64,000 nt of DNA from positions 1 through 64,000 of the forward strand of contig QALA01000051.1 in NCBI GenBank assembly GCA_003343565.1, in the 5' to 3' direction. The stretch comes from Verrucomicrobiota bacterium. GTDB lineage: Bacteria > Verrucomicrobiota > Verrucomicrobiia > Opitutales > Intestinicryptomonadaceae. Made by a program: the position numbers and the translations under genes. The notes beneath the pieces are model-generated. The model did not search any database and was not told where the DNA came from. It saw nothing but the letters and a program-made list of their open reading frames with translations. Positions 1-8,780 of this stretch are shown here, piece after piece (positions within the stretch are counted from its first letter, which is position 1; each line of letters begins with the position of its first letter).

Positions 1-804
1 GCCTGCCAGCATGCGCTCCACTCCCTCCGCGCATTTTGCCGCGTCCGCGTCCAGGAGCGCGGAGGCCCTCGCCACAAGCTCTCCGCGCGGCACGCAGGTG
101 TTTCCGTCAAGCTCGCACTCGCGCACTATGTGCATTACGCCGGCGTCTATGCGCTCCGGGCTCTCGTTCGGTATTCCCATGTTCAGCGCGATTCTGTCCG
201 CAGTGGCAAATCCTATGCCGTCTATCTCCCGCGCGAGCCTGTACGGGGACGAGCGGACCACCTCTCCGGCCTCGTCGCCAAACCTCCTTATTATCCGCAC
301 GCACATCGACATTCCCACGCCGTACGTGCGCAGAAAAATCACAATGTCGCGCAGGTTTTTTTGCTCCTCCCACGACTTCTTTATCCTGCGCGCGCGCTCC
401 GCCCCGATTCCGCGTATTTCGCGCAGGCGCGCGCTTTCGGAATCTATTATTCTCAGCGTGTCCTCGCCGAAGCGCTCCACTATCTTTTTCGCAAACCCGC
501 CGCCGATTCCCTCGACCAAGCCGGACCCCAAAAACTTCTCTATTCCGTAAATCGACGACGGCAGGCGGGATTCAAACGACTCCACCTTCAGCTGCATTCC
601 GTACGCCCCGCGCGACACCCAAGTTCCGCTGACGCGTAGCGTCTCGCCGCACTGCACCGAAGGAAGCGTCCCCGCGACGGTTATCGGACCGGGCGGAAAG
701 CCCTTTGATGTCGGCCGCATGACGGCAATGCAATAGCAGTTTTCCTCATTGAAGAAAACTATGCGCTCCAGCACTCCCTCGACAGTTGTCTTTTCACCGT
801 CCAT
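1..804 (-). CDS. recD2: RecD2-like DNA helicase, N-terminal part (runs off window)
   Basis: Partial gene: 268 codons are visible from an ATG at 804 and the frame is still open at position 1. The N-terminal ~80 residues look like the OB-type domain of RecD2, with a phrase beginning VEGVLERIVFFNEENCY. Tandem helix-hairpin-helix segments follow, with motifs such as EGIGGGFAKKIVERFGED, IRGIGAERARRIKKSW and DGIGFATADRIA, which is the typical order upstream of the RecD2 helicase core. The Walker A motif and the helicase domains lie outside the window. RecD2 is a 5'-3' SF1B helicase that works without RecBC in repair. It starts 29 bp after the HAD gene, so it may be read through from the biotin operon. 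The family call is confident; intactness cannot be judged. Confidence 0.85.
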   Translation of the reverse strand, partial: MDGEKTTVEGVLERIVFFNEENCYCIAVMRPTSKGFPPGPITVAGTLPSVQCGETLRVSGTWVSRGAYGMQLKVESFESRLPSSIYGIEKFLGSGLVEGIGGGFAKKIVERFGEDTLRIIDSESARLREIRGIGAERARRIKKSWEEQKNLRDIVIFLRTYGVGMSMCVRIIRRFGDEAGEVVRSSPYRLAREIDGIGFATADRIALNMGIPNESPERIDAGVMHIVRECELDGNTCVPRGELVARASALLDADAAKCAEGVERMLAG

Positions 805-833
805 TTGACCGGTTCAATTTCGCACGTCGACAG

Positions 834-1502
834 CTAAATTTCAACGCCAAACAGCGAACGCCCAAGCTGGGCAAGATTGCCGTACACGCCGACAGCCGTC
901 GGGCAGGACGCGCGCAGCGACAGCTCCGAATCCGCCCCGGTTGCAACCAGCGCGCACGCCGCCCCGACGTTTTCTGCGGATTTCCAGTCGTAGGGCGAAT
1001 CCCCCACAAACAGGGACTCTCCCGCCGAAACGCCCATGGATTCCAGCGCAGCCATGCCGAAATTCCTGTCGGGCTTGCGCGGGGAATTTAGGGTCGTTGC
1101 GCAGACGCGCTCCATGAAGCGCGCAAGCCCCAAACGTTCAAGAACGGCGTCGGCGGCCTCCGTGTGCTTGTTCGTAAAGCACGCGATGCGGACGCCGCGC
1201 GCCTTGAGCGCGCCCAACAGCGCAGACGCTCCGGGAAGCTCCGCAAGGCCGTCAAAGACGTGCTTGGGATTGGCGAGCATGTAGTATTCGCAAAGCCGCT
1301 GCACGTCGGAATCCGAAACTCCGGGCAGGAGCTTTTTCGCCGTCATGAGGACGGACCCTCCGACGCTCCTGCGAACCTCCTCCAAAGTCGGCGGCGCAAA
1401 TCCGAACTTCAAAAACGACTCCTCGAAAGTTCGCCAAATCGCCGTGTAGTTGTCCACCAGCGTACCGTCCAAATCGAAGAATGCGGCGGCAAAATTTTTC
1501 AT
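834..1502 (-). CDS. HAD-superfamily hydrolase (phosphoglycolate phosphatase-like)
   Basis: A 222-residue soluble phosphatase of the Gph/HAD type. Motif I is FFDLDGTLVDN near residue 8, motif II is around CFTNKHTEAA, the motif III region has SPRKPDRNFG, and motif IV is LFVGDSPYDW. The cap region between motifs I and II is helical, as in the phosphoglycolate phosphatase group. The start overlaps the bioD stop by 4 bp (ATGA), so it is translationally coupled to the biotin operon. Whether it serves biotin metabolism, for example by removing a phosphorylated side product, or is simply a passenger cannot be told. The substrate is unknown; the family assignment is firm. Confidence 0.85.
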   Translation of the reverse strand: MKNFAAAFFDLDGTLVDNYTAIWRTFEESFLKFGFAPPTLEEVRRSVGGSVLMTAKKLLPGVSDSDVQRLCEYYMLANPKHVFDGLAELPGASALLGALKARGVRIACFTNKHTEAADAVLERLGLARFMERVCATTLNSPRKPDRNFGMAALESMGVSAGESLFVGDSPYDWKSAENVGAACALVATGADSELSLRASCPTAVGVYGNLAQLGRSLFGVEI

Positions 1503-2137
1503 CGGCCAATCCTTCCCATCTCGAGAAAGCGCGCCGACGCAAAATGTTCGGCCAGGTATTTTTTCAGATACGCGCGCGTCGAATCCTCTATTTCGGCCGG
1601 AGCCTTCGGGTACGAATTGTACACCACCCCCCAAAGCTCCAGCCCGCGGCGGCGGCAATATTCCAAGCTCAGCAGCGCGTGATTGAGCGACCCCAGACGC
1701 GACGGAACCACCAGCGCGAGAGGCAGGGAATGCTCCGCGACGTAGTCCGCCGTCAGAAAGCCCTCGGCGAGGGGGACAAGCAGGCCGCCCGCGCCCTCGA
1801 TAAATACCGTAGCGTACTTTTTTTCCAGCATGTCGCCGTCTGCGGCCGCGCGAGAGTAGTCGACGCTGCGCCCCTCCATGGCGAACGCCAGATGGGGAGA
1901 GGCGGGAAACTTTGCGACGTATCTGCACGTCGTAAAATCCAAGTCCTCCGGCAGCAGTCCCGCGCCCATTATGCGACGGTGTTCGAGTATGTCCTCGGAA
2001 ATTCCCGAACAGCCGGTCTGAACGAGCTTCTGCGTCGCCGCCGTCCGCCCCGCCTCAATCTCCATTTTGGCCAACCAGCCGACCGCCGCGGTTTTGCCCA
2101 CGCCGGTGTCGGTTCCGCTAACAAAAATTTTCGCCAT
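1499..2137 (-). CDS. bioD: Dethiobiotin synthetase
   Basis: A 212-residue ATP-dependent carboxylase that closes the ureido ring of dethiobiotin from 7,8-diaminopelargonate and CO2. The N-terminal P-loop is GTDTGVGKT (about residues 8-16). The region TQKLVQTGCSG holds the conserved Lys and Gly-rich substrate loop, and FIEGAGGLLVPL is the BioD signature around residue 113. Length is normal for the family (~220). It starts 1 bp after the bioGC stop and overlaps the next gene by 4 bp, in the order bioB-A-F-GC-D. This is the last biosynthetic gene of the operon. Confidence 0.95.
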   Translation of the reverse strand: MAKIFVSGTDTGVGKTAAVGWLAKMEIEAGRTAATQKLVQTGCSGISEDILEHRRIMGAGLLPEDLDFTTCRYVAKFPASPHLAFAMEGRSVDYSRAAADGDMLEKKYATVFIEGAGGLLVPLAEGFLTADYVAEHSLPLALVVPSRLGSLNHALLSLEYCRRRGLELWGVVYNSYPKAPAEIEDSTRAYLKKYLAEHFASARFLEMGRIGR

Positions 2138-2138
2138 T

Positions 2139-3950
2139 TCAACCCTCCTTTGCCGCCACTATATAGACGGGATTGTAGTCCAAAAAAACTCCGCCGCCGG
2201 GAGACGGGAAACGCTCGGCATACCTGCGGAAAAACTCCGCCGCAGCCCCCGGAGTCCAAAACGACTTGAATCCTCCGTTGACGCCCGTGTCCCTTATGTG
2301 GCGCAAAACCTCGCGCGGGCTTCCAAACTCCATTTGAATCAGGCGGTCGCGCGCAAGCAAAACCGAAAAGCCGCACGCGCCCAATACGCAGACCAGACGC
2401 TCGAAAGGCATGTAGTCCAGCCCGCGCCCGGAAAGCTCCCGCGTCTGGCGGAAATTTTTCTCCCCGAAGGAGGAAAACGCCAGTATCCCGCCCGGATTCA
2501 ATATCCTGAAAAGTTTTGCGTAAAACGCGGGCGAATCCCCTATCCACTGAAAGCAGGACGACGACAGTATCAAATCGTACCCGCGCCCCAAATCCGCCGA
2601 CGCCGCATCGCCGCAAATTATGCGCGCCCCTTGCAAAAACGACGCCGCGCGCCCGGCAAGAAGCGCGCTCTCATCGTTCAAAGTCCAATCCGCGCCCGGA
2701 AAGCGCGCGGCAAAAAGCCGCGTCAAAAGCCCCGTTCCGCAGCCTATTTCCAAAATTTTTTTCGGCGCAAAATTTCCCGGATTGTCCGCGACCACCGAAG
2801 CCGACGCGGCGCGCGCGCGAAAAGCCGCAGGCCCGCCCCCCGAATCGCGCATGTCCTCCGCAAGGCGCGCGCCTTCGGATTGCGCGCCCCGCGCAACGCC
2901 CCCGCGCAACGCACAGCGCGCGCCTTCCGCGCAATCCGTTTTGCGCATGCCGCCTACTTCCGCCCCGCCTTCGGGACATTCGGCGCGCCCAATGCGTTTC
3001 GCATTCTCAGAACCGCTCCTTTTTTCGGCAGTTTTTCCGCTGTCGGCGCGCCCCGCACTTCCGGCACATTCGGCGTTTTCGAAGCATTCGGCGTTTCCGG
3101 CGCGCTCCGCGCCCGGTGTCCGCGCGCGCGCCGATTTTTCGCAAGCAAAATTTCCGCCCGCGAGAGCCTCAAAAAAAAGCCTCTCCAACTCGGCGCATAC
3201 CTCCCGCTGGACGGAGGCGGAGGAGTCGTATGACGGCGCGCTCCTTTCAAACTGGCTCGGAGGCCGCACGGCAAGGGCGAACGCGGACTCAAACAGGCGA
3301 ATGTCGAAATGCGCGTCGCCGGCGAGTATCAGGCGGCCGCCCCACGCGCGCTCCAGATTGCGCGGGTAGAAAATCCTGTCCCTGCGCCCGCCCAGCGCCA
3401 ACGTCCAATGCGAGGCGTCGAAACTTCTTCCGTCGAGAATGGAACCCAAAAATTCCAGCTCCCGGCGAAGCCGCTCCACGGGGCGCATTCCGCCGGAAGC
3501 GCCGAACGCGCCGTCAAAACCGCACACCCGCCGAAAGAATTTTGCAAGGCCGGCCTCGTCGAGATTGTCCAACGTCTTCCTGAACAGCTCGCGCGATACT
3601 CCGCGCTCGTCGTCAATCGGATACGGACTGGTGCAGAGAGCCACCTTCACGCCGGCCGCGGACATCAGCCGCGGAAAATGCTCCGCCACTCCCAGCCCAA
3701 ACGACCACGCAACAATCCCCACGCGCCCGTATCCGTCGGCGACGCTTTCCAAGTCCAGCTCGCATTCGAGATTTTCGTAGTCGCAGAGCATGAGAACGTC
3801 GCAGTCGTCCGGCAGGCGCAGCAGGCGCATAATGCCGTCGTCGCACGCAAATCCGCCGAAAAACACCAGCAACTTCTTTTCGCCGGCGCATTTTCGGCCC
3901 GCGTCGGAGCGGGTTGCGTCCCCCGATTTTCTTATCCACGCGGCCTTCAT
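2139..3950 (-). CDS. bioC: BioG-BioC fusion: pimeloyl-ACP methyl ester esterase plus malonyl-ACP O-methyltransferase, with long low-complexity insert
   Basis: A 603-residue fusion. Residues ~25-232 match BioG (DUF452), an alpha/beta-hydrolase esterase with nucleophile motif AWSFGLG (Ser83), a likely acid Asp191 (GGRRDRIFYP) and His214 (AGDAHFD). Residues ~240-603 are a BioC-type SAM methyltransferase: the opening helix YDSSASVQREVCAELERLF, motif I ILEIGCGTG at 399-407, then SSSCFQWIGD and LNPGGILAFSSFGE. One polypeptide would therefore hold both the enzyme that methylates malonyl-ACP and the one that removes the methyl from pimeloyl-ACP. Residues ~268-392 are an Ala/Gly/Arg/Glu-rich stretch with no recognisable fold, lying inside BioC between its first helix and motif I. 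The ATG directly abuts the bioF stop. The family call is strong; the function of the insert is unknown. Confidence 0.88.
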   Translation of the reverse strand: MKAAWIRKSGDATRSDAGRKCAGEKKLLVFFGGFACDDGIMRLLRLPDDCDVLMLCDYENLECELDLESVADGYGRVGIVAWSFGLGVAEHFPRLMSAAGVKVALCTSPYPIDDERGVSRELFRKTLDNLDEAGLAKFFRRVCGFDGAFGASGGMRPVERLRRELEFLGSILDGRSFDASHWTLALGGRRDRIFYPRNLERAWGGRLILAGDAHFDIRLFESAFALAVRPPSQFERSAPSYDSSASVQREVCAELERLFFEALAGGNFACEKSARARTPGAERAGNAECFENAECAGSAGRADSGKTAEKRSGSENAKRIGRAECPEGGAEVGGMRKTDCAEGARCALRGGVARGAQSEGARLAEDMRDSGGGPAAFRARAASASVVADNPGNFAPKKILEIGCGTGLLTRLFAARFPGADWTLNDESALLAGRAASFLQGARIICGDAASADLGRGYDLILSSSCFQWIGDSPAFYAKLFRILNPGGILAFSSFGEKNFRQTRELSGRGLDYMPFERLVCVLGACGFSVLLARDRLIQMEFGSPREVLRHIRDTGVNGGFKSFWTPGAAAEFFRRYAERFPSPGGGVFLDYNPVYIVAAKEG

Positions 3951-5132
3951 CTATCGCAATTCCCCCTCGAAAAAGCGGCCAACCAATTCGGCCGTCCGAA
4001 CGACGTCGGCCTCCGACATTCCGGCGTTGAGCGAAAACCTTACGCGCGACGAATTGTTCGGCACCGTAGGCGGGCGCACTGCGGGCGCATATATGCCGTT
4101 TTCTTTTAAAAGCGACGAAAGCTCCAGCGCCCTCTGCGCGCCTCCCAAAACGACCGGAACGATTTGCGTGTCGCCGAGAACGGGGGCGCGAACGCTCTCC
4201 CTGAAAAGTTTGGACAATTCCGCAAGCCGCGCCCGCAGCCCCGAGGCTTCCAAAATTCTCTTAAATAAGAACAGCGTCCACATCTGGCTTATCGGCGCGG
4301 CGGCGGTGGTGAATATGAACGGGCGGCAGCGGTTGACGAGAAGCTCCCGCTCGGCGGGCGAACATATCGCAAAAGCCCCGCTGGAGGCGGCGGCCTTGCC
4401 GAGCGTCCCCACGATAAAATCGACCTCCCCGACAATCCCAAGCTCCTCGCAAAGCCCCAAGCCGCGCCCGCCGAACACCCCGATTGCATGCGCTTCGTCG
4501 ACGTACAGCCGCGCGCCGTACTTGCGCTTCAATTCCAGGAGCGCCGGAAGGTCCGCGCGGTCGCCGTCCATGCTGAACACGCTCTCGGTGACTATGCACG
4601 CCCGCCCGCCGTCAGGAGGATTTTCCCGCATGAGGGAATCGAGCGCGCCGATGTCGTTGTGCGGAAAGCGAAACCACTTGTATCTGCCCAGCCGCAGGCC
4701 GTCGATGATGCTCGCGTGGCAAAGCCTGTCGCAAAACACGACGTCGCGCGGGCCGAAGAGCGCGGGCAGTATTCCGCTGTTGGCGTGATATCCGCACCCG
4801 AAAACCAGACACGCCTTTTGCCCGCCGCAGGCGCGCGAATACTCGCCGGCAAAAAAATCCTCAAGCCGCGAAAACGCCCCGCCGGTGCCGCCGAGCAGGC
4901 GCGACGCTCCGGCGCCCATCAAAAACTCCCCGGACTTTACCGCCTCCGACTCCAAAAATTCCCTCTGCAAATCCAAACGCTGCGCGAATCCCAAATAGTC
5001 GTTCGAGGCGAAATTCAGAAAGCGCCTGCCGTCAAACTCAATCCCCCCGCCTTCGAGCAACCGGCCCACGCGAAGCTTTCTGAGCATGCCGGCGCGCCCA
5101 AGCTCCTCCAAAATCTCCTCCGCGTCCACCAT
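3951..5132 (-). CDS. bioF: 8-amino-7-oxononanoate synthase
   Basis: A 393-residue PLP enzyme of the alpha-oxoamine synthase family that condenses pimeloyl-ACP with L-alanine. FASNDYLGFA near the N-terminus, GCGYHANSGILPALFG, the PLP-contacting DEAHAIGVFGGRG, and the Schiff-base lysine in VGTLGKAAASSGAF are all present. I chose the ATG at 5132 because it overlaps the bioA stop by one base (TGATG) and puts the residue after the start at the usual family length; an in-frame upstream codon would extend into bioA. The protein ends flush against the bioG/bioC start. Confidence 0.93.
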   Translation of the reverse strand: MVDAEEILEELGRAGMLRKLRVGRLLEGGGIEFDGRRFLNFASNDYLGFAQRLDLQREFLESEAVKSGEFLMGAGASRLLGGTGGAFSRLEDFFAGEYSRACGGQKACLVFGCGYHANSGILPALFGPRDVVFCDRLCHASIIDGLRLGRYKWFRFPHNDIGALDSLMRENPPDGGRACIVTESVFSMDGDRADLPALLELKRKYGARLYVDEAHAIGVFGGRGLGLCEELGIVGEVDFIVGTLGKAAASSGAFAICSPAERELLVNRCRPFIFTTAAAPISQMWTLFLFKRILEASGLRARLAELSKLFRESVRAPVLGDTQIVPVVLGGAQRALELSSLLKENGIYAPAVRPPTVPNNSSRVRFSLNAGMSEADVVRTAELVGRFFEGELR

Positions 5133-6415
5133 CAGTCTGCCTCCGCGACGCTTTCGCAAACCGCCGAAGTTATCGCGTCAATGTCGGCGTCCGCAGATAT
5201 GTACGGCGGCATGGCATACAGAAGCCTGCCGAACGGACGCAGCCAAACCCCGCGCGCTATCAATTTTTTCTGCATTTTCCCGACGTCTATTGCGCGCTCC
5301 ATCTCCACTACACCTATCGCGCCCAAAACGCGCACGTCAGCCACGCCGTCGGCCCCCCTTAGTGGCTCAAGCCCGGACTTCAAACGCCCCTCTATCCGCG
5401 CGACCCGCGCCCCCATGTCCGAATCCGTCATTATCTCCACGGCCGCGTTCGCAGCAGCGCAGGCGAGAGGATTTGCCATGAACGTCGGCCCGTGCATGAG
5501 AAGCCCCGCGCCGCCTTCGGAAATGGCGTCGGACACCTCGCGCGTGGCAAGCGCGGCGGCCAGAGTCATGTAGCCCCCGGTGAGAGCCTTTCCAACGCAC
5601 ATGATGTCGGGCGACACGTCCGCGTATTCGCACGCAAAAAGCTTTCCGGTGCGCCAGAATCCGGTGGCAATCTCGTCCAAAATCAGAAGTATGCCGCGCT
5701 CCTTGCAAGCCGCGGACAGTTCGCGCAGATACTGCGGGCTGTAAAACCACATTCCGCCGGCTCCCTGCACAACCGGCTCGATTATGACAGCAGCGATTTC
5801 GTCGCCATGCCTGTCCAACAAATCCTCCATCGGGGCGAAGTCGGCCGGATTCCAATCTTGGCCGAACCTCACGGCGGGACGGGGCGCAAAAAAATTCTCC
5901 GGAAGCCTCCCGGAAAACAGCGAGTGCATTCCGCCGACCGGATCGCAAACGGACATCGCATGCCAAGTGTCGCCGTGGTATCCGCCGCGCACGGTGGCGA
6001 ATTTCCGCTTAGAGGCCATTCCCTTCGCCTCGCAATACTGCAACGCCATCTTCATTGCGACCTCGACCGAAACAGACCCCGAATCCGCAAAAAAAACCTT
6101 GTCCAAGCCGGCCGGAGCCAGCTTCAACAGCCTCTCGGCAAGCTCCACCGCGCCCTCGTGCGTAAGCCCCCCGAACATCACGTGGCTCATCTTCTCCAAC
6201 TGCCGGACGACCGCCCCGTTTATGGCGGGATTATTGTATCCCAACGCCGCCGCCCACCACGACGACATTCCGTCTATGACCTCCCTTCCGTCCGCAAACC
6301 GCAGCCTCACCCCGCGCGCGCCGACTACCGGATAAACCTCCGCCGGATTCTTCATCGACGCATACGGGTGCCAGACGTGCTCGCGGTCAAACTGTTTCAG
6401 ACGCTCAATATTCAT
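5132..6415 (-). CDS. bioA: Adenosylmethionine-8-amino-7-oxononanoate transaminase
   Basis: A 427-residue class III aminotransferase that makes 7,8-diaminononanoate using SAM as amino donor. The N-terminal phrase REHVWHPYASMKNP and the motif GMSSWWAAALGYNNP are typical of BioA. FADSGSVSVEVAMKMA binds PLP phosphate, ILDEIATGFWRTGK carries the ring-stacking Asp, and CVGKALTGGYMTLAA holds the Schiff-base Lys. The ATG at 6415 overlaps the bioB 3' end by 11 bp. The fact that Trp-Trp is retained in the SAM-contacting loop argues for SAM as donor rather than lysine. Confidence 0.95.
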   Translation of the reverse strand: MNIERLKQFDREHVWHPYASMKNPAEVYPVVGARGVRLRFADGREVIDGMSSWWAAALGYNNPAINGAVVRQLEKMSHVMFGGLTHEGAVELAERLLKLAPAGLDKVFFADSGSVSVEVAMKMALQYCEAKGMASKRKFATVRGGYHGDTWHAMSVCDPVGGMHSLFSGRLPENFFAPRPAVRFGQDWNPADFAPMEDLLDRHGDEIAAVIIEPVVQGAGGMWFYSPQYLRELSAACKERGILLILDEIATGFWRTGKLFACEYADVSPDIMCVGKALTGGYMTLAAALATREVSDAISEGGAGLLMHGPTFMANPLACAAANAAVEIMTDSDMGARVARIEGRLKSGLEPLRGADGVADVRVLGAIGVVEMERAIDVGKMQKKLIARGVWLRPFGRLLYAMPPYISADADIDAITSAVCESVAEAD

Positions 6416-7355
6416 AGCCGAGACGGTCCAACATTTCAAAGTCCGCGGCGATTCCCGAACCGCAAGTGGTCAGCATGTCGCCCATCAATATCGCGCTTAT
6501 GCCCGAAGCCAGCGCCCTCTCCTGAATGTCGCGTATCGAAAGCCGCCCACCCGCAAAGCGTATGTGCGCGCGCGGATTGAGCAGGCGGAACATCGCGAAC
6601 GCCAGCAGAATTTCCTCCCCGTCGAGCGGCGCAACGCCCTCCAAAGGCGTGTTCTTTATGGGCTGAAGTATGTTTACGGGAATGGAGTCCACCCCGATGT
6701 CGGCGAGGGTTGCGGCAAGCTCCACGCGCTGCCGCCTGGTCTCCCCCATTCCTATTATGCCGCCGCTGCAAAGGCTCATGCCCTCCTGCCGGGCAAAATT
6801 CAGCGTCGCTATTTTGTCGGCCGCGGTATGGGTCGTGCAGAGTTCGGCAAACTTCGACGGCGCGGTCTCCAAATTGCAGTGTATGCGCTCCATTCCGGCC
6901 GCCCTCAGGCGGGCCAGCGCGCTCCTCGACAACAGGCCAAACGAGCCGCAAAGCCCTATGCCGCCCATCGCCTTCATCGCCCTGAACGCGTCGCAGACGC
7001 GCTCCAAATCGCGCTCGGAAAGCGTCCGCCCGCTGGTGACAAGCGAAAATCTGCGTATCCCCGCCGCCTTCGACTTCGCGGCCCGCGCGAGCGCCTCTTC
7101 CGGAGTCACGCAGTCGTACGTCTCGCAGCCCGTGCGGTGGAACGCGGACTGCGCGCACCACTTGCAATCCTCCGAGCACTTCCCGCTCTTCGCGTTCATT
7201 ATCGAACACGTATCGACTTTGCGGCCCAGAAAATGCACGCGCACCATATCGGCCGCAGCGCAGAGTTCGCCGACGGAAAACTTCCGCGTCAAATCCATTG
7301 CCTCGGACATGTCCAGGCGGTATCCGCCCATGATTTTTTCGGCGAGAGAATTCAT
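6405..7355 (-). CDS. bioB: Biotin synthase
   Basis: A 316-residue radical SAM enzyme inserting sulfur into dethiobiotin. The [4Fe-4S]/SAM cysteine motif is in KCSEDCKWCAQS (CxxxCxxC), preceded by the BioB phrase SIMNAKSGK. CGSFGLLS, IHCNLETAP, CSGGIIGMGET and VNILQPIKNTPLEG are family hallmarks, and the C-terminal RFAGGR contains the Arg that ligates the [2Fe-2S] cluster. I place the start at 7355, where AGGA sits about 9 nt upstream; a longer frame exists but the extra residues are not family-like. First gene of the biotin operon. Confidence 0.95.
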   Translation of the reverse strand: MNSLAEKIMGGYRLDMSEAMDLTRKFSVGELCAAADMVRVHFLGRKVDTCSIMNAKSGKCSEDCKWCAQSAFHRTGCETYDCVTPEEALARAAKSKAAGIRRFSLVTSGRTLSERDLERVCDAFRAMKAMGGIGLCGSFGLLSRSALARLRAAGMERIHCNLETAPSKFAELCTTHTAADKIATLNFARQEGMSLCSGGIIGMGETRRQRVELAATLADIGVDSIPVNILQPIKNTPLEGVAPLDGEEILLAFAMFRLLNPRAHIRFAGGRLSIRDIQERALASGISAILMGDMLTTCGSGIAADFEMLDRLGYEY

Positions 7356-7982
7356 TGAGTATCCTGAAAAATCGCTTTCGTACAAAGGCAAAAAGACAAT
7401 TCAAAAGCGCAATGCTGTCAAGCATTTCCCCCCTTCTCAAACGCGCGCTCAACGCGTCCGCGCGAGAATCAAACGAAATCACCCCCAAACCGGAAAAACT
7501 CCAATGCGAAGTCCGCGCAAACGCTTTCGGCAAAAAACGCCTTCCCTCAGGCGCATTCACAATCAAATTCCGCAAAACGAAAGAGCGGACGCAAAAGGGA
7601 TCTGCTAAAAAAATTTTTACTGGCCGCGCCGTCCGTGCGGGAATGCGGCGGAAATGCCGCAAGGCTTGCGCGCGAAAAAAAACGCGCGCAAATCAAAACG
7701 CAAAAAATATGTCCCGCAAAAAACAAAAAAACATTTCCGCGCCAAGCCCGCCTATGAAATTTTTGCGAACCGGCAAAAAATGCCCATAAAGAGGAGAAAT
7801 AGAAGAAAGAATCTCTCCCCTGATTTTTCCCCGCGCACAGCTTACGCAATTTTCAAGCGCGTCAAATTTTTAAGCGCGCCAATATTCCGCCGCCGACCTT
7901 AGCGCAAAACGCAAAAAATAACGCAAAAAAATTCCGCCAAACCGCCTCCGAACGATTGCGAAAAAATATCAAAAATCACAAA
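7356..7982. other. Non-coding region upstream of bioB
   Basis: About 630 bp, A-rich on the plus strand, without a convincing gene. A TTGACA-like box on the minus strand (reverse of 7416-7421) lies 60 bp upstream of bioB, but the only -10 at proper spacing (ATTGTC) is weak. No clear BirA operator palindrome is visible. The open frames here are Lys/Arg-rich by composition and have no family features. Confidence 0.5.
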
Positions 7983-8017
7983 AAAAATGGGATTCCGCCA
8001 ACGGGAACCCCATTTTT
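7983..8017 (-). terminator. Rho-independent terminator of the HU gene
   Basis: On the minus strand a 14-15 bp stem (AAAAATGGGGTTCCC against GGAATCCCATTTTT, one wobble) closes a short loop and is followed by a run of eight T. It begins 20 bp after the HU stop codon. The A/T flanks are also part of the stem. Confidence 0.85.
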
Positions 8018-8036
8018 CAAATCGAATTCTACCGGC

Positions 8037-8309
8037 TTATTTCGCCTTAAAGTCAGAACCCGCCTTGAACTTGACGACCTTGGAAGCCTTGATCTTGATC
8101 TTCTCCTTGGTTCTGGGATTGATTCCCGTGCGGGCCTTGCGCTCGGCGACAGAGAACGTACCAAAACCGATGAGCTGAAGCTTCTTGTTCTTCTTTACTC
8201 CGGCCTTGATGCAGTCGAGAACGGCATTGAGAGCCTTGTCCGCACACGCCTTCGTAGCTTCCGCTCCGAGTTTCTTCTGGATTTCGATGATGAGTTCTGC
8301 TTTATTCAT
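8037..8309 (-). CDS. hup: HU-family DNA-binding protein
   Basis: A 90-residue histone-like protein. It starts MNKAELIIEIQKKLG, has the dimer-core phrase LIGFGTFSVAERKARTG, and the arm region GINPRTKEKIKIKASKVVKF with the conserved Asn-Pro at the arm tip that kinks DNA. Length matches HU (90 aa) rather than IHF subunits. It would coat and bend chromosomal DNA as a dimer. It stands alone with its own terminator. Upstream of the ATG the sequence is AT-rich with no clear Shine-Dalgarno. Confidence 0.95.
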   Translation of the reverse strand: MNKAELIIEIQKKLGAEATKACADKALNAVLDCIKAGVKKNKKLQLIGFGTFSVAERKARTGINPRTKEKIKIKASKVVKFKAGSDFKAK

Positions 8310-8780
8310 AATTATTTGGTTTTGATTGTTTGTGTAGGAAAAACTTTTATGTGCAAGTCATTCCCGAAAGGAAAAAGCTCCGCCCGCCCGAAAACGCCGG
8401 CTCTGCCGTTTGATTTAGGAAAAAGCAAAAACTGCCAACCCTTTTTATCATGCCGTCTCAAAGAAAAGCGGAAAGCCGTAAGTCCCCTCGATTGAATGCA
8501 CAAATTAGACCCTTTTAAGGGCTCGTCAATACAAAAAATGCGTTTCTGAGCAAAAAAAACGTCCTCAAAGCCTTTTAAATAAAGCGATGAGGGCTTCGGC
8601 GGCAGCCCCGAACGCCGCAGGTTTTATCCAAATTAAAAATATCATGCCGCAACATTTTAAAATGCGGCCGAACGCGCGCCCTCGCGGCCGCGCAGTGCGG
8701 CAGACGGCTCCGCGGGCGGCGTTCGCAGGAAACGCGCCATGCCAAAAGGAAAATTTTGTTGCGCAAAAGAAGGAGAAAAA
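8310..8780. other. Non-coding region between the terminase block and HU
   Basis: About 470 bp with no gene. It holds the presumed HU promoter near 8330-8380 (minus strand, AT-rich, no strong match to sigma-70 boxes) and a hairpin at 8646-8668 that could end the terminase transcript. Confidence 0.5.
8631..8668 (-). terminator. Possible terminator of the terminase operon
   Basis: GCCG(CAA)CATTTT pairs with AAAATGCGGC at 8646-8668, with a 3-nt bulge on one side. On the minus strand the stem is followed by ATTTTTAATTT. It lies 113 bp past the terminase stop. The bulge and distance make this a moderate call. Confidence 0.4.

Noticed and set aside
7393..7421. Sigma-70 promoter for bioB
   Set aside because: TTGACA is good but no acceptable -10 at 16-18 bp; kept only as a remark.
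7355..7789. Plus-strand open frame of 144 codons upstream of bioB
   Set aside because: Lys/Arg/Ala-rich by local A- and CG-rich composition, no ribosome site, no domain, and it begins inside the bioB start.
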